64,000 bases of DNA from Pseudomonas viridiflava. Its GTDB lineage: Bacteria > Pseudomonadota > Gammaproteobacteria > Pseudomonadales > Pseudomonadaceae. This document shows positions 17,762-27,037 of the stretch, piece after piece; positions within the stretch are counted from its first letter, which is position 1, and every line of letters begins with the position of its first letter. The stretch spans positions 558,001 through 622,000 of the forward strand of contig NZ_UWFA01000416.1 in the NCBI RefSeq assembly GCF_900601905.1. Reading direction: 5' to 3'. The notes under the pieces were generated by a model. That model worked only from the letters and a program-made list of their open reading frames with translations, was not told where the DNA came from and searched no databases. A program made the position numbers and the translations under genes.

Positions 17762-19315
17762 ATGACCCGTTTTCTACCTGTTTCAAAATCATTCATGCCT
17801 GCGTCGGGCCGCTTGGGCGTGCAGGCCGTTGCCCTGCTTCTGGTGGCGTGTGCTGCGTTATGCACCTTTACCGGAGGGCTGCTCTACTCTCAATATCTTG
17901 AAGAACAAGCCGCTCGCCACGCAGAGCTTACCAACCTGTCTTCTTCGGTGCTGCGCTCGGCTGAAAGCTCCATCACCTACGCGAGCATGATTCTGGTCGG
18001 GCTGGCCGAGCGCTACCGCCATGACGGCGAGACCCCGAAAAATCTGCAGAGAATGATAGCCGTCGCGCGTACCCGCGCTGACTGGCAACCCGAAATCCAG
18101 GGAATATTTTTCTATGCTGCAGATGGTCGCTGGATCATGACGACGCTTTCGTCCCGTCCACCAGCGCGCAACAATTCGGACCGTGATTACTTCAAATACC
18201 ATTTGAAGCATGAAAGCCTGGCGCCGTACATAGGCCCTCCGATCCAGAGTCGCACCACTGGCGAATGGATCATGACGGTATCCATGCGCCTCGAGGATGA
18301 TAAAGGAGCGTTTGCCGGCGTAGCTCTGGCAACGCTTCGCATAGAGAGCTTCCTGGAGTTCTTCAGGTCTTTTCAACTGGGCCAGGATGGCATCGTCAAT
18401 CTGGCACGAACCGATGGCGTTCAGCTTGTGCGCTATCCCTTCAGCCCGGAATTGATCGCCGTCAATGTCGGCAACGGCCCTGTGGCAAAAGCGATCCAGG
18501 CTGGCAGCACCAAGGGCGTCCTGGTTTTCGACTCGCCTGTTGATGGTGAAAGACGCATGGTCGGCTATGCCAGTAGCAGTCGCTACCCCATTCGATTATC
18601 GGTCGGCATTACAGAAAGCTATGCATTCGCCTCGTGGCGCAGAGGATTTATTCTCACGCTGGTGGCGGCGACGACGGCGCTCGGCGTCATCCTGTTTCTG
18701 GGGTTGCGTACAATGCGAGGCATCGAACAGCGAGCCAATGCCGAACATAGGCTAAGGGCTGACCATGGCTCACTTCAAGATGTAAATACCGAACTGCAAA
18801 TATTGGCAACTGAAGACGGGCTGACCGGTTTGGCCAATCGCCGGCTGTTTGATCAGGTTCTCGCCAGAAGCTTCAAAGAGGCGCAGTCCAGCCAGACGCC
18901 GATCGCACTCCTGCTTTTGGATATCGATCACTTTAAGAAGTACAACGACACGTACGGCCATCCGGCAGGGGATGAGTGCCTGCGCCGAGTCGCAGCGCTG
19001 GTGCGAAATACCTTGAGCAGGCCCACGGATCTCGCGGCACGCTACGGCGGAGAAGAGATAGCGGTCATCCTGCCCTACACGGATCTGCAGGGTGCGGTCC
19101 TGGTTGCTGAACTGATCAGACAAGCTGTTGCGGAGGCCGGAATAGAAAGCCGTTCAGTTGAATGGGGGAAAGTCACCGTGAGCATCGGGGTGGCAGGGTA
19201 TGTCCCGTCGAACGATGCCCCCGGCTGCGACGAGCTGCTGCTGCGTGCAGATAAAGCGCTCTATAAGGCCAAGCAAGATGGCCGCAACCTGGTGAGTGCG
19301 TACGCGCAAGCCTGA
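17762..19315 (+). CDS. Membrane sensor diguanylate cyclase
   Basis: 517 residues. An N-terminal transmembrane helix (VALLLVACAALCTFTGGLLY) and a second at about residues 300-318 flank a periplasmic dCache-type sensor (FFYAADGRWIMTTLSSR, DRDYFKYHLKHESLAPYIG, GEWIMTVSMRL). The C-terminal GGDEF domain has the active-site variant GGEEI, accepted in active cyclases, and an RPTD inhibitory site five residues upstream. It should make cyclic di-GMP in response to a periplasmic ligand, with product inhibition. It stands alone; the inverted repeat 20 bp upstream may regulate it. Confidence 0.92.
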   Translation: MTRFLPVSKSFMPASGRLGVQAVALLLVACAALCTFTGGLLYSQYLEEQAARHAELTNLSSSVLRSAESSITYASMILVGLAERYRHDGETPKNLQRMIAVARTRADWQPEIQGIFFYAADGRWIMTTLSSRPPARNNSDRDYFKYHLKHESLAPYIGPPIQSRTTGEWIMTVSMRLEDDKGAFAGVALATLRIESFLEFFRSFQLGQDGIVNLARTDGVQLVRYPFSPELIAVNVGNGPVAKAIQAGSTKGVLVFDSPVDGERRMVGYASSSRYPIRLSVGITESYAFASWRRGFILTLVAATTALGVILFLGLRTMRGIEQRANAEHRLRADHGSLQDVNTELQILATEDGLTGLANRRLFDQVLARSFKEAQSSQTPIALLLLDIDHFKKYNDTYGHPAGDECLRRVAALVRNTLSRPTDLAARYGGEEIAVILPYTDLQGAVLVAELIRQAVAEAGIESRSVEWGKVTVSIGVAGYVPSNDAPGCDELLLRADKALYKAKQDGRNLVSAYAQA

Positions 19316-19395
19316 CTTTTCAAAATGATGCGCAAGCGCAAGAGGCGTCATGCGTCGAACCACCCGCCTGCCGATCAGGGTGGCTGTCGCATTGA

Positions 19396-19701
19396 TCAAT
19401 CGAGCACAGGACGCATGAAGCTGCGCTCATAGCTGACAATGAATTTTTCCTCTACCGCCATCCTCACCGCCTCGACGCATTCGACATCGGTTTCGGCCTC
19501 TTGGCGATAGCGTTCGTAGTCCGAGAGGCTTGGAAAGCTGAAAAGACAATACGCGACGTTGTTCGCCCCTTCGGCAGGTAGGAAATAGCCATGATGCAGG
19601 CCTCCCATTCGAGTCACCAGCCGGATCCACAATCGTGAATAGCGCTCGAAAGCCGGGATTTGGTAAGGATCAATCAGATACTTCACATGGCAGGTAATCA
19701 C
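19396..19701 (-). CDS. NIPSNAP-family protein
   Basis: About 101 residues of the NIPSNAP dimeric alpha-beta barrel: VKYLIDPYQIPAFERYSRLW, GGLHHGYFLPAEGANNVAY, LFSFPSLSDYERYR and the C-terminal SYERSFMRPV. Bacterial members are small cytoplasmic proteins of unclear role. The GTG at 19,701 with AAGGA 8 nt upstream gives exactly the family's N-terminus (VITCHVKY); the frame opens much earlier at 19,827 but that part has no similarity. Confidence 0.82.
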   Translation of the reverse strand: MITCHVKYLIDPYQIPAFERYSRLWIRLVTRMGGLHHGYFLPAEGANNVAYCLFSFPSLSDYERYRQEAETDVECVEAVRMAVEEKFIVSYERSFMRPVLD

Positions 19702-19904
19702 ACGAGCTGTCCTTGTTCGAAAAAGGAAGAAGCTTATCAACTGAGCGTGGTTCTGAGGAGGGCAACGCGCAGTGGCCTGACAGATCGCCCCAATCAAGAA
19801 ACCTGGCCTCTCAGCTTCGGCAAACATCAGATATAGGCCAGAGCCGAATCAATGTTTTTTACATGGGTTGGCCAGAAACTGACGTTATTTATGCTGCCTT
19901 TCAG

Positions 19905-20417
19905 CTATCGCGCCAAGCGATGCTGCATATTTAACGAAGCCCACCCGGCGATGCTGCCAATCGCTGCAGCACCGCCAAGTCGCACTGCTGTGTCCAGCGA
20001 GGGCTCCAGATGCGCGGCAAAAAAAGTGATCAGCCCAAGAAAGTACGCCAGCAAGTTATTCATTCGCCTTAACACTCGTAGCGATACAACAACCATCGCC
20101 ACAGTGAACACCACGGCCGGAAGTGCCAGTTTCCCCAGCAAAGGGCTGAGTGCGGTAATTGACATGGCTGCCGCCATACCGAAGCCAATGCCTACTACCA
20201 AACAGCCATAGTTAATCAATCCGTCGCGCATGCTATTCCCGCGAGAGAAAAATACGACCCAGCCAACAAACATCGCCCACACCGGCAAGCCGACCCACAT
20301 GCTGACTGCCGCAGCCATGGCAGCGGTTGCAGCTGCTACAGCAGTAATGCTGTTGAACTGAAGCAGTTCGTTCATGCGGGACATTTTCTTGCCATGACTT
20401 TTTTCCAAAGTATTCAT
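19905..20417 (-). CDS. DUF1097-family membrane protein
   Basis: 170 residues with about five hydrophobic helices (ITAVAAATAAMAAAVSMWV, AMFVGWVVFFSRG, LVVGIGFGMAAAMSI, LLAYFLGLITFFAAH), matching the DUF1097 inner-membrane family. The function is unknown. It is the last gene of an SDR-SDR-DUF1097 operon; its ATG overlaps the SDR stop codon (ATGA), indicating coupled translation. Confidence 0.78.
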   Translation of the reverse strand: MNTLEKSHGKKMSRMNELLQFNSITAVAAATAAMAAAVSMWVGLPVWAMFVGWVVFFSRGNSMRDGLINYGCLVVGIGFGMAAAMSITALSPLLGKLALPAVVFTVAMVVVSLRVLRRMNNLLAYFLGLITFFAAHLEPSLDTAVRLGGAAAIGSIAGWASLNMQHRLAR

Positions 20418-21352
20418 TGGCTTCGCTCCCCGGCGTTAACGACGTTGAGGACCAGGGCGTTCGCACGGGTGTGCAACAGATCTTCCAGTCCGATTCTGCG
20501 CAGCATTTCCGAGCGCACCCGGTCAGCCACTGCGTTTACGATCTCAGCGCCATCCTGGGAAGGATCGATATGGCGACGAAATGGGCGGCGGCCCTGGGGC
20601 ATATCGACGATGTCGACGATTGCCCGAGCAACGTCGGCGACATCTGCATCCGCGGGTTCCAAGGCTGCCAGTCCTTGAAGGCTTTGCTCAGGAACACCAG
20701 CGTAAGGACCGTCGTGGTATTCGGCAGCTCGTGCGCTGTCAGCCGGAGTACCAGAATGTACAAAGTGATTGGTGCCCTTGGTAAAGGCCCCAGGAACCAC
20801 AATGGAAGTATCGATACCCCAGCGAGTCAGCTCGCCCGCGTAGGACACGGCGAGTGAGTCCATCGCCGCTTTCGCCGCGAAGTAAGGGGCAAGATTGGGT
20901 GGCGTACCCCCACGCGCACTACTCGAAGAAACCCACAAGACCAGCCCGCTGCCTTGTTTACGCAGGTACGGCAGCGCGGCGCGGTTAACCCTTTGGGTGC
21001 TCACTACATTGATGTCGTAGAGCTGTGCAAACTGTTCGGGGGTGAACGCCTCGGCTGGACCGAACGACATATGCCCAGCGTTGTGAATAATCACATCAAG
21101 GCGTCCTGCTTCCTTAATCACCTGGGCGATACCGGCTTCCACGGACCCACTGCAAGCTACATCCAATTCAACGGCTCGCAAGTCCACGTTATGAGTGACT
21201 GCGTAGCGGACCACCTCCGCTACCTCGGGGGCGTTACGGCCTGATGTCTCGCGCATGCTGGCGTAAACGGTGTGACCGGCCTGGGCAAGGGCGCGAGCTG
21301 TAAGGGCGCCGAAACCACTTGAAGCCCCGGTGATGACAATGACATGTTGCAT
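20414..21352 (-). CDS. Short-chain dehydrogenase/reductase
   Basis: 312 residues, a classical SDR: cofactor loop TGASSGFGALTARAL, NNAG-equivalent HNAGHMSFGP, catalytic Ser in VLWVSSSSARGG and the Y-x-x-x-K motif in YFAAKAAMDSL. The C-terminal extension is longer than average. The substrate is unknown. It is 44 nt downstream of a second SDR and upstream of DUF1097, all under the divergent LysR gene. Confidence 0.9.
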   Translation of the reverse strand: MQHVIVITGASSGFGALTARALAQAGHTVYASMRETSGRNAPEVAEVVRYAVTHNVDLRAVELDVACSGSVEAGIAQVIKEAGRLDVIIHNAGHMSFGPAEAFTPEQFAQLYDINVVSTQRVNRAALPYLRKQGSGLVLWVSSSSARGGTPPNLAPYFAAKAAMDSLAVSYAGELTRWGIDTSIVVPGAFTKGTNHFVHSGTPADSARAAEYHDGPYAGVPEQSLQGLAALEPADADVADVARAIVDIVDMPQGRRPFRRHIDPSQDGAEIVNAVADRVRSEMLRRIGLEDLLHTRANALVLNVVNAGERSQ

Positions 21353-21396
21353 AACAATCTCCTGATAACCAAAGGTGATGAGGTCCGCATGGCCGG

Positions 21397-22137
21397 TTAG
21401 ATAATTCCGCCGTTAGCGCGCAGGGTTTGGCCATTGATCCAGGCTCCGTCTGGTCCGACGAGAAAGGCCACAGTCGCAGCGATGTCTTGTGGTTGGCCCA
21501 GGCGTTCCAGCGGTGCCAGTCTGGAAAGGCGATCAACGACTTCTGGCGGCTTGCCGTTCAAGAAGAGGTCGGTGGCGGTAGGGCCCGGGGCGACAGCGTT
21601 GACGGTGATGTTGCGGCCGCGCAGTTCTTTGGCGAATACACTGGTCATTGCCTCAACCGCAGCCTTGGTACCGGCATAGATGCCGTAGGTGGGTTGCAGC
21701 ATGGCAACCACGCTTGAGGAAAAATTGATCACTCGACCACCGTCACGCATGCGCTTGGCAGCCTCGCGCAAGGTGTTGAAGGTGCCTTTGAAATTGATGG
21801 CAATCTGCCGATCCACGCTTTCGTCGTCGGTGTCGACGATGCTCGCCAGGGCCATGATCCCGGCGTTGTTGATCAATACATCGATCCCGCCAAAGTGTTG
21901 TTCGGTTTCATCGAACAGACGACGTACATCCAGTGAGCTGGCCACGTTGGCTTTCACTGCAAGTGCCTGACCGCCATGTCCCTTGATAGCGGCGACCAGG
22001 TCATCTGCTTCTGCCGCACTGCTTGAGTAGTTGACGACGACGGCGAAGCCATCTTGAGCAAGACGTTTGGCGATATCGCTGCCTATACCGCGGGATGCGC
22101 CGGTGACGATTGCTACTTTACTGTTGGAAGTGTCCAT
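21397..22137 (-). CDS. SDR oxidoreductase, 3-oxoacyl-reductase-like
   Basis: 246 residues with all SDR landmarks: VTGASRGIGSDIAKRLAQ, NNAGIMALASIVD, the serine in VINFSSSVVAMLQ, YAGTKAAVEAMT (Y-x-x-x-K) and VAPGPTATDLF. It belongs to the glucose/3-oxoacyl-ACP reductase-like group that uses NADP(H). The start is the ATG at 22,137 (MDTSNSKVAIV); the frame opens further upstream at 22,239 without family similarity. First gene of the operon divergent from the LysR regulator. Confidence 0.9.
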   Translation of the reverse strand: MDTSNSKVAIVTGASRGIGSDIAKRLAQDGFAVVVNYSSSAAEADDLVAAIKGHGGQALAVKANVASSLDVRRLFDETEQHFGGIDVLINNAGIMALASIVDTDDESVDRQIAINFKGTFNTLREAAKRMRDGGRVINFSSSVVAMLQPTYGIYAGTKAAVEAMTSVFAKELRGRNITVNAVAPGPTATDLFLNGKPPEVVDRLSRLAPLERLGQPQDIAATVAFLVGPDGAWINGQTLRANGGII

Positions 22138-22368
22138 GGTGATTTCCGCCCGTTTGGTTGTAGGTGGTCGGTGTGATTCGGTGTGGAAGGAGATTCCCAT
22201 GGCGGAAGATCTGGATAAACAGGGCCTTTTAAGCATCACTATTCAATAAGAGCCAACAATAGAACTGGCGCGTGCCGCAGCGACGTGATGTATTGGGCCG
22301 CCAATTTGGCTAAAGTGCTGAACAGTGGCGATACTATTCATCCTTAACCAACAATCTGAAGTGGCTCC

Positions 22369-23253
22369 ATGGATCAGGTTCGTGCAATGAAAATCTTCGT
22401 TCGTATTTACGAACGTTGTAGCTTCACCGCCGCCGCAGAGGATCTTGAAATACCTCGGGCAACACTTACCCACGTGATGAACCAATTCGAGCAGTGGCTT
22501 GGTACTCGCCTGCTGGAGCGTAGTACTCGACGTGTGCGTCCGACGCTGGACGGCGAAGCCTATTACCGGCGCTGCGTAATTCTGCTGGCTGAGCTGGAAG
22601 AAGCTGAACTGGCCTTCCGGCAGAGTGTTCCGAAAGGACGTTTGCGGGTAGACCTGCATGGCACGTTGGCGCGTTTTTTCGTAATCCCCGCGCTGCCCGC
22701 CTTTATGCAGCGATATCCAGGGATTGAACTGTCACTCAGCGAGACAGATCGTTTCGTGGATCTGATTGAAGAAGGGGTGGACTGCGTGATTCGTGCAGGG
22801 ACGCTAGGTGACTCATCGTTGATAGGCAGGCATCTTGTGGACCTGCCTCAAGTCACCTGTGCCAGCCCTGCCTACATCGACACGTATGGTGAGCCAAAGA
22901 GCGTGGCCGATCTGGATAAGCACAAAGCAATCAACTACGTCTCCCGCACGAGCGCAAAACCTTTTCCGTTTGAATTTCAGATTGGCGCAACAGTGCAGGA
23001 GGTGGATATTCCAACTGCGATCTCGGTGTTCGGTGCGGAGATTTATACCGCTTCTGCGGTAGCTGGAATTGGATTGATTCAGGTGCCTCGATACCGGATC
23101 GCAAACGAGTTGCAGCGCGATATGCTTCGTGTGCTGTTGCCTCAAAACCCTCCGCCACCCATGCCCGTGTCGGTGCTATACCCGCAGAATCGACATCTTT
23201 CTCCCCGCGTGAGAGTGTTCGTCGATTGGCTTAAAGAGATTTTCAGCGTCTGA
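22369..23253 (+). CDS. LysR-family transcriptional regulator
   Basis: 294 residues: N-terminal HTH (MKIFVRIYERCSFTAAAEDL, LEIPRATLTHVMNQFEQWLG, RLLERSTRRVRPT) and the LysR substrate-binding domain (GRLRVDLHGTLARFFVIPAL). This matches the LysR group next to SDR genes, where the regulator is divergent and activates them when a ligand is bound. The start-to-start gap of 231 bp is enough for both promoters. The ligand is unknown. Confidence 0.9.
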   Translation: MDQVRAMKIFVRIYERCSFTAAAEDLEIPRATLTHVMNQFEQWLGTRLLERSTRRVRPTLDGEAYYRRCVILLAELEEAELAFRQSVPKGRLRVDLHGTLARFFVIPALPAFMQRYPGIELSLSETDRFVDLIEEGVDCVIRAGTLGDSSLIGRHLVDLPQVTCASPAYIDTYGEPKSVADLDKHKAINYVSRTSAKPFPFEFQIGATVQEVDIPTAISVFGAEIYTASAVAGIGLIQVPRYRIANELQRDMLRVLLPQNPPPPMPVSVLYPQNRHLSPRVRVFVDWLKEIFSV

Positions 23254-23482
23254 GCGACCGACCAGCTAGCGGCAAAGAGTGCTGGCGAGACCAGGCGCCC
23301 CGCCCTCACTGTGCCAGTGGCGCTCGCTTGCGCGGCGCTGATATGCGCGTACCACGCTCGGCCAATTGCGAAATGCGTCTGGAATGGCGCTGGATCGTCA
23401 TTAATCGATTGTCCAACAGCGTTTGGGTCAATCCGGCATACACCCTACAATCCCGAAAAATCGATTAACTCAAAGGTGCCAC

Positions 23483-24220
23483 GTGGAGTTCAAACGCGAC
23501 AGATTCAACGGCATCATTGTCGACGCCGCCTCGCTACCAGATGATCCGCAAGCGCTGCGTGGCATCGTCGAGACGTTAGTTGCACTTATCGAACACGAGC
23601 GGCTGTCGCTGGCCTGGGTCACCCTACCGATCAGCAATGCACAAGCCATTCCAGTGTTCACTGCGGGCGGCTTCTCTTTCCATAGTTGTCTCTGCGACCA
23701 GTTGACTCTGGTGCGCCGCCACTCCGATCAGGCATTCGTGCCTTTCATCCCGACGCACAGCATAGGCGCGGGAGCCATTGTCATTAACGATGCAGGGCAA
23801 CTACTGGTCGTCAGGGAGCGAGGCACCACCGGATTCAAACTACCGGGAGGGCACGTAGACGCTGCCGAGCGTATTCAGGACTCGATCGAGCGCGAGGTGC
23901 TGGAAGAAACGGGGATCGAATCCAAGTGTGATTCCATCGTGGCGTTTACCACCCGACACCCCTACCAATTTGGCAAATCGAACATCCACTTCATCTGCCG
24001 AATGACAGCCCTGACGCAGCTGATCAACGTCCAGGACACCGACGAGATCGAAGAAGCAAAATGGGTAGCGCTGCAGGCCTACCTCGAAGACTCGGGCAAC
24101 AGCCTCTCCAACAGGCAGTTGGTCCGCGATGTCGCCTTCAGCCAGGGGCTGGTCTGCACCGAGTATTCCGGCAACATCGGCGTTCACAAAAAGCAGGAGA
24201 TTTTTACGGCGACTTGCTGA
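23483..24220 (+). CDS. Nudix hydrolase with NUDT6-like N-terminal domain
   Basis: About 245 residues. An N-terminal GNAT-like domain as in NUDT6 (DRFNGIIVDAASLPDD, VTLPISNAQAIPVFTAGGF) is followed by the Nudix fold. The Nudix box is complete: G-x5-E-x7-R-E-x-x-E-E-x-G-I in GHVDAAERIQDSIEREVLEE. It should hydrolyse a nucleoside diphosphate linked to another group; the substrate is unknown. The GTG at 23,483 has AAGG 6 nt upstream and aligns with the family start; an ATG at 23,423 is less likely. Confidence 0.88.
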   Translation: MEFKRDRFNGIIVDAASLPDDPQALRGIVETLVALIEHERLSLAWVTLPISNAQAIPVFTAGGFSFHSCLCDQLTLVRRHSDQAFVPFIPTHSIGAGAIVINDAGQLLVVRERGTTGFKLPGGHVDAAERIQDSIEREVLEETGIESKCDSIVAFTTRHPYQFGKSNIHFICRMTALTQLINVQDTDEIEEAKWVALQAYLEDSGNSLSNRQLVRDVAFSQGLVCTEYSGNIGVHKKQEIFTATC

Positions 24221-24222
24221 GT

Positions 24223-24258
24223 GGGCCGGGACATTCAACGCAGATTTTCCGGCTGGAA
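24223..24258. repeat. Copy of an intergenic repeat also found at 63,356
   Basis: 27 bases at 24,223-24,249 are identical, in reverse complement, to 63,356-63,382, and similarity continues for about 10 bases. The second copy lies between two REP palindromes, so this looks like a REP-associated spacer that has lost its REP arms. Confidence 0.7.
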
Positions 24259-24449
24259 CTGACAGACCTCACGGGGGCGTTTCAGCAGGACTGCGAACGG
24301 CCAGGCGCTGCCAGTCGTAGCGGTCCACTTTAGGTCGAAGTGGTGGTCGCAGTCGTACCGTTTGAAGCCGCAACTTTAAGCCACGGCACATCTGGGTCTA
24401 GAATCGCCAGGATCGTTGTGATCAATCCACCCCACTCAAGGAACGACCC

Positions 24450-25706
24450 ATGCCGTTATTGCTTACGCGCTCTGCCCTCGCCTCCGCTCTTGCGCTTGCT
24501 GTCACTTTTGGTGGCGGCTCCCTCGCTCAGGCGGCGACGCCCGACAAACTGGTTCAGGCGGGCGCCGAGCAAGCCAAAGAGCCTGCGCTCAAGCTGTTGG
24601 AGCAATTGGTCAATATCGACTCCGGCTCCGGGTACGAGCCGGGCCTGAGCAAGGTGAGCGCCATTGTCATCGAGGAGTTGAAAAAGCTCGGAGCGACCAT
24701 TGAGACCTTTCCCAATACGCCTCCTGACAAAAGCAACCATGTGATCGCCACGTTCAAGGGCACGGGCAAAGCGAAGATCTTGCTCATGGCGCATATGGAC
24801 ACGGTGTTCAAGGAAGGCTCGGCCGCCGCCCGGCCTTTCCACATCAAGGATGGACGCGCTTATGGGCCCGGCGTGATGGACGACAAGGGCGGCATTGTTG
24901 CCGGGATCTACGCGCTGCAGATTCTGAAAGACCTGAAGTTTACCGACTACGCGCAGATCACTTTCCTGCTGGACGCCAGCGAAGAAACCGGTTCGGACGC
25001 CGCGACCGACCTGATCAAGAAAACCGCCAGGCAGCACGATGTGACGCTGAATCTGGAGCCGGGTCGCCCCGCTGACGGTCTGGTTGTCTGGCGTAAAGGC
25101 AGTGCGACGGCAGTGGTCGACGTGAAGGGCAAGGCGTCTCATGCGGGTGTCGCACCGGAGCTGGGCCGCAATGCGGCGATGGAAGCAGCACACCAGATTC
25201 TGCAACTAGGGAAACTGGGCGATGCCGAGAAGAAGACCACCATCAACTTTACTGTGATCAATGCCGGTGACCGCACCAACGTCATCCCTGATCAAGCCAG
25301 CGCCAAGGCTGATGTGCGCGCAGCTGTGCCGGAAGAGTTCGACCGGATCGAGAAGGATCTCGCGCGCGTTTCGGCTGACAAACTGATCCCGGAAACTGAA
25401 GTGTCGACTAGGCTGATTCGTGGCCTGCCACCGATGCCGCAAACCGCCGAAACCGACAAGTTGGTGGCGGTCGCTCAAGGCATTTACGGCGAACTGGGCC
25501 GCACGCTGACCATTGAAGGCAGCGGCGGCGCAGCCGATGCAAGCCTGGCTGCCAGTGTTGGCGTGCCGACACTAGACGGTTTTGGCATCGTCGGCGGCAA
25601 CATTCACACCCCCGAAGAATACGCCGAAGTCGAAAGCGTCTCGCCACGGATTTACCTGCTGACGCGCATGATCATGGAGCTTTCCAAAGGCACAGCTAAA
25701 CCGTGA
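24450..25706 (+). CDS. Secreted M20 metallopeptidase, glutamate carboxypeptidase type
   Basis: 418 residues, close in layout to Pseudomonas carboxypeptidase G2, a periplasmic zinc enzyme that removes C-terminal glutamate from folates. It has a Sec signal peptide (LASALALAVTFGGGSLAQA) and all metal ligands: His115 (AHMDTV), Asp144 (GVMDDKGG), Glu178/Glu179 (ASEETGS), Glu203 (NLEPGRP) and a late His (GGNIHTPEE). The dimerisation domain includes GKASHAGVAPELGRNA. The substrate may be folate, glutamyl or other aminoacyl conjugates. Monocistronic. Confidence 0.9.
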   Translation: MPLLLTRSALASALALAVTFGGGSLAQAATPDKLVQAGAEQAKEPALKLLEQLVNIDSGSGYEPGLSKVSAIVIEELKKLGATIETFPNTPPDKSNHVIATFKGTGKAKILLMAHMDTVFKEGSAAARPFHIKDGRAYGPGVMDDKGGIVAGIYALQILKDLKFTDYAQITFLLDASEETGSDAATDLIKKTARQHDVTLNLEPGRPADGLVVWRKGSATAVVDVKGKASHAGVAPELGRNAAMEAAHQILQLGKLGDAEKKTTINFTVINAGDRTNVIPDQASAKADVRAAVPEEFDRIEKDLARVSADKLIPETEVSTRLIRGLPPMPQTAETDKLVAVAQGIYGELGRTLTIEGSGGAADASLAASVGVPTLDGFGIVGGNIHTPEEYAEVESVSPRIYLLTRMIMELSKGTAKP

Positions 25707-25881
25707 GTGCGCGGCGGCTGCGCAGTCAGTCCCCGGGTTACTGCGCAGACGCCGTGACATGGGTCATGTCCTGAGCTATTCCAGGCATCAGATATAGCCA
25801 TGTGAGCTGTCGATCTACCGCAGCCAGCAGCCGATCAAGAACTGCCAATGCGATTATCTGCTCTGGTTGCGCGGGGGCCGA

Positions 25882-26850
25882 CTAGTGGATTTTCCCGGGA
25901 TGTTCCCTTGCGTGTTTGACATCTCTCAACGGTGGGGCTCCGAAACGCCGGGTATATTCACGGCTGAACTGGGCGACGCTCTCATAGCCCACGCGAAACG
26001 CAGCAGTGTTCACATCTACGCTATCGGTCAACATCATGCTGCGCGCAGCCTGCAGCCTTAACGATTTTTGATATTGAACAGGGCTGGTTCCTGTGAGCTT
26101 GCGAAAATTGTGATGCAGGGTAGAACTCGCCATACCCGATCGCTCCGCGAGTTCAGCCACGTGCAGAGGTTTCTCGTAGTGAAGTTTCAACCACTCGATG
26201 GCTCTGACGATCCCCTTGTCACGGTATCCATCGCGAGTGACGCTGCGCAACCACTGGCCTGCACTACTGAGCAGCAGTCGAAGGCATATTTCGCGCTTGA
26301 TGAGGCCCGACATCAAGCCCGCTTCAAGTGGCTTTTCGATCAGCGTTGAAAGTCTAAGAAACGCGTCGAGCATCTCATTTGACGCCGGACCGGATGCGAA
26401 ACCTCGCGCCTCAGACATCACTTCTTGCTTGGCAGGTGCCTGAATCTGGATGACCTCGTTGAGCATGGCAAGATCGAGCTTGAGCACCAGCGATAAATAG
26501 GGTGTTTGCTCACTTGCAGCAGTGACCAGCGCCAATGTCGGGATATCGACAGAGGTGACGAAAAACGTTCCTTGCGAGAACTCACTGGCTTGCTCGCCGA
26601 ACGTGATCTCTTTTGCGCCCTGCAGAATAATGGCGACGCAAGGCTCATAAATGCAGTAGGTGGGCGTCCCCAGTTCGGCCATGCGATAAAACGTCAGATC
26701 TGCAATCGACGTTTTGCAAACTTCGTCCAATCCAATATGCAAGGCGACTTTTTCAATAAGTCGTCCGAGGGTCTGGAGCCGTTCATTGGGGCCGGCGGCC
26801 TCGGGCACCGAGAGGCCGGAATGAAACTGCGAGAAGTAACCACTCGACAT
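25882..26850 (-). CDS. AraC-family regulator with AraC_N domain
   Basis: 322 residues. The AraC_N domain (YCIYEPCVAIILQGAKEI, EQTPYLSLVLKLDLAMLNEV) precedes a complete HTH_18 (HVAELAERSGMASSTLHHNF and AAFRVGYESVAQFSREYTRRFG). It is related to the broken regulator at 1786. It is divergent from the aldo/keto reductase gene with 187 bp between starts and is the likely regulator of it, as in many AraC/alcohol-dehydrogenase pairs of this family. Confidence 0.9.
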   Translation of the reverse strand: MSSGYFSQFHSGLSVPEAAGPNERLQTLGRLIEKVALHIGLDEVCKTSIADLTFYRMAELGTPTYCIYEPCVAIILQGAKEITFGEQASEFSQGTFFVTSVDIPTLALVTAASEQTPYLSLVLKLDLAMLNEVIQIQAPAKQEVMSEARGFASGPASNEMLDAFLRLSTLIEKPLEAGLMSGLIKREICLRLLLSSAGQWLRSVTRDGYRDKGIVRAIEWLKLHYEKPLHVAELAERSGMASSTLHHNFRKLTGTSPVQYQKSLRLQAARSMMLTDSVDVNTAAFRVGYESVAQFSREYTRRFGAPPLRDVKHAREHPGKIH

Positions 26851-27037
26851 GACATGCGCCCCTGATAACGGAATGCCCGAGTCTGCTGAGGGTGCGCGCT
26901 CAGCACAAGCGGATCGGCAGGATTATGCAAAAAATATGGCGTATTAGGGGCACCTGCACCACCCTCTTTGCTCTAACTTCTACGGCGAATACCGGCATCG
27001 ATAGCCGTTGAAACCCCAGCCGCGAAAGGACAGTTAG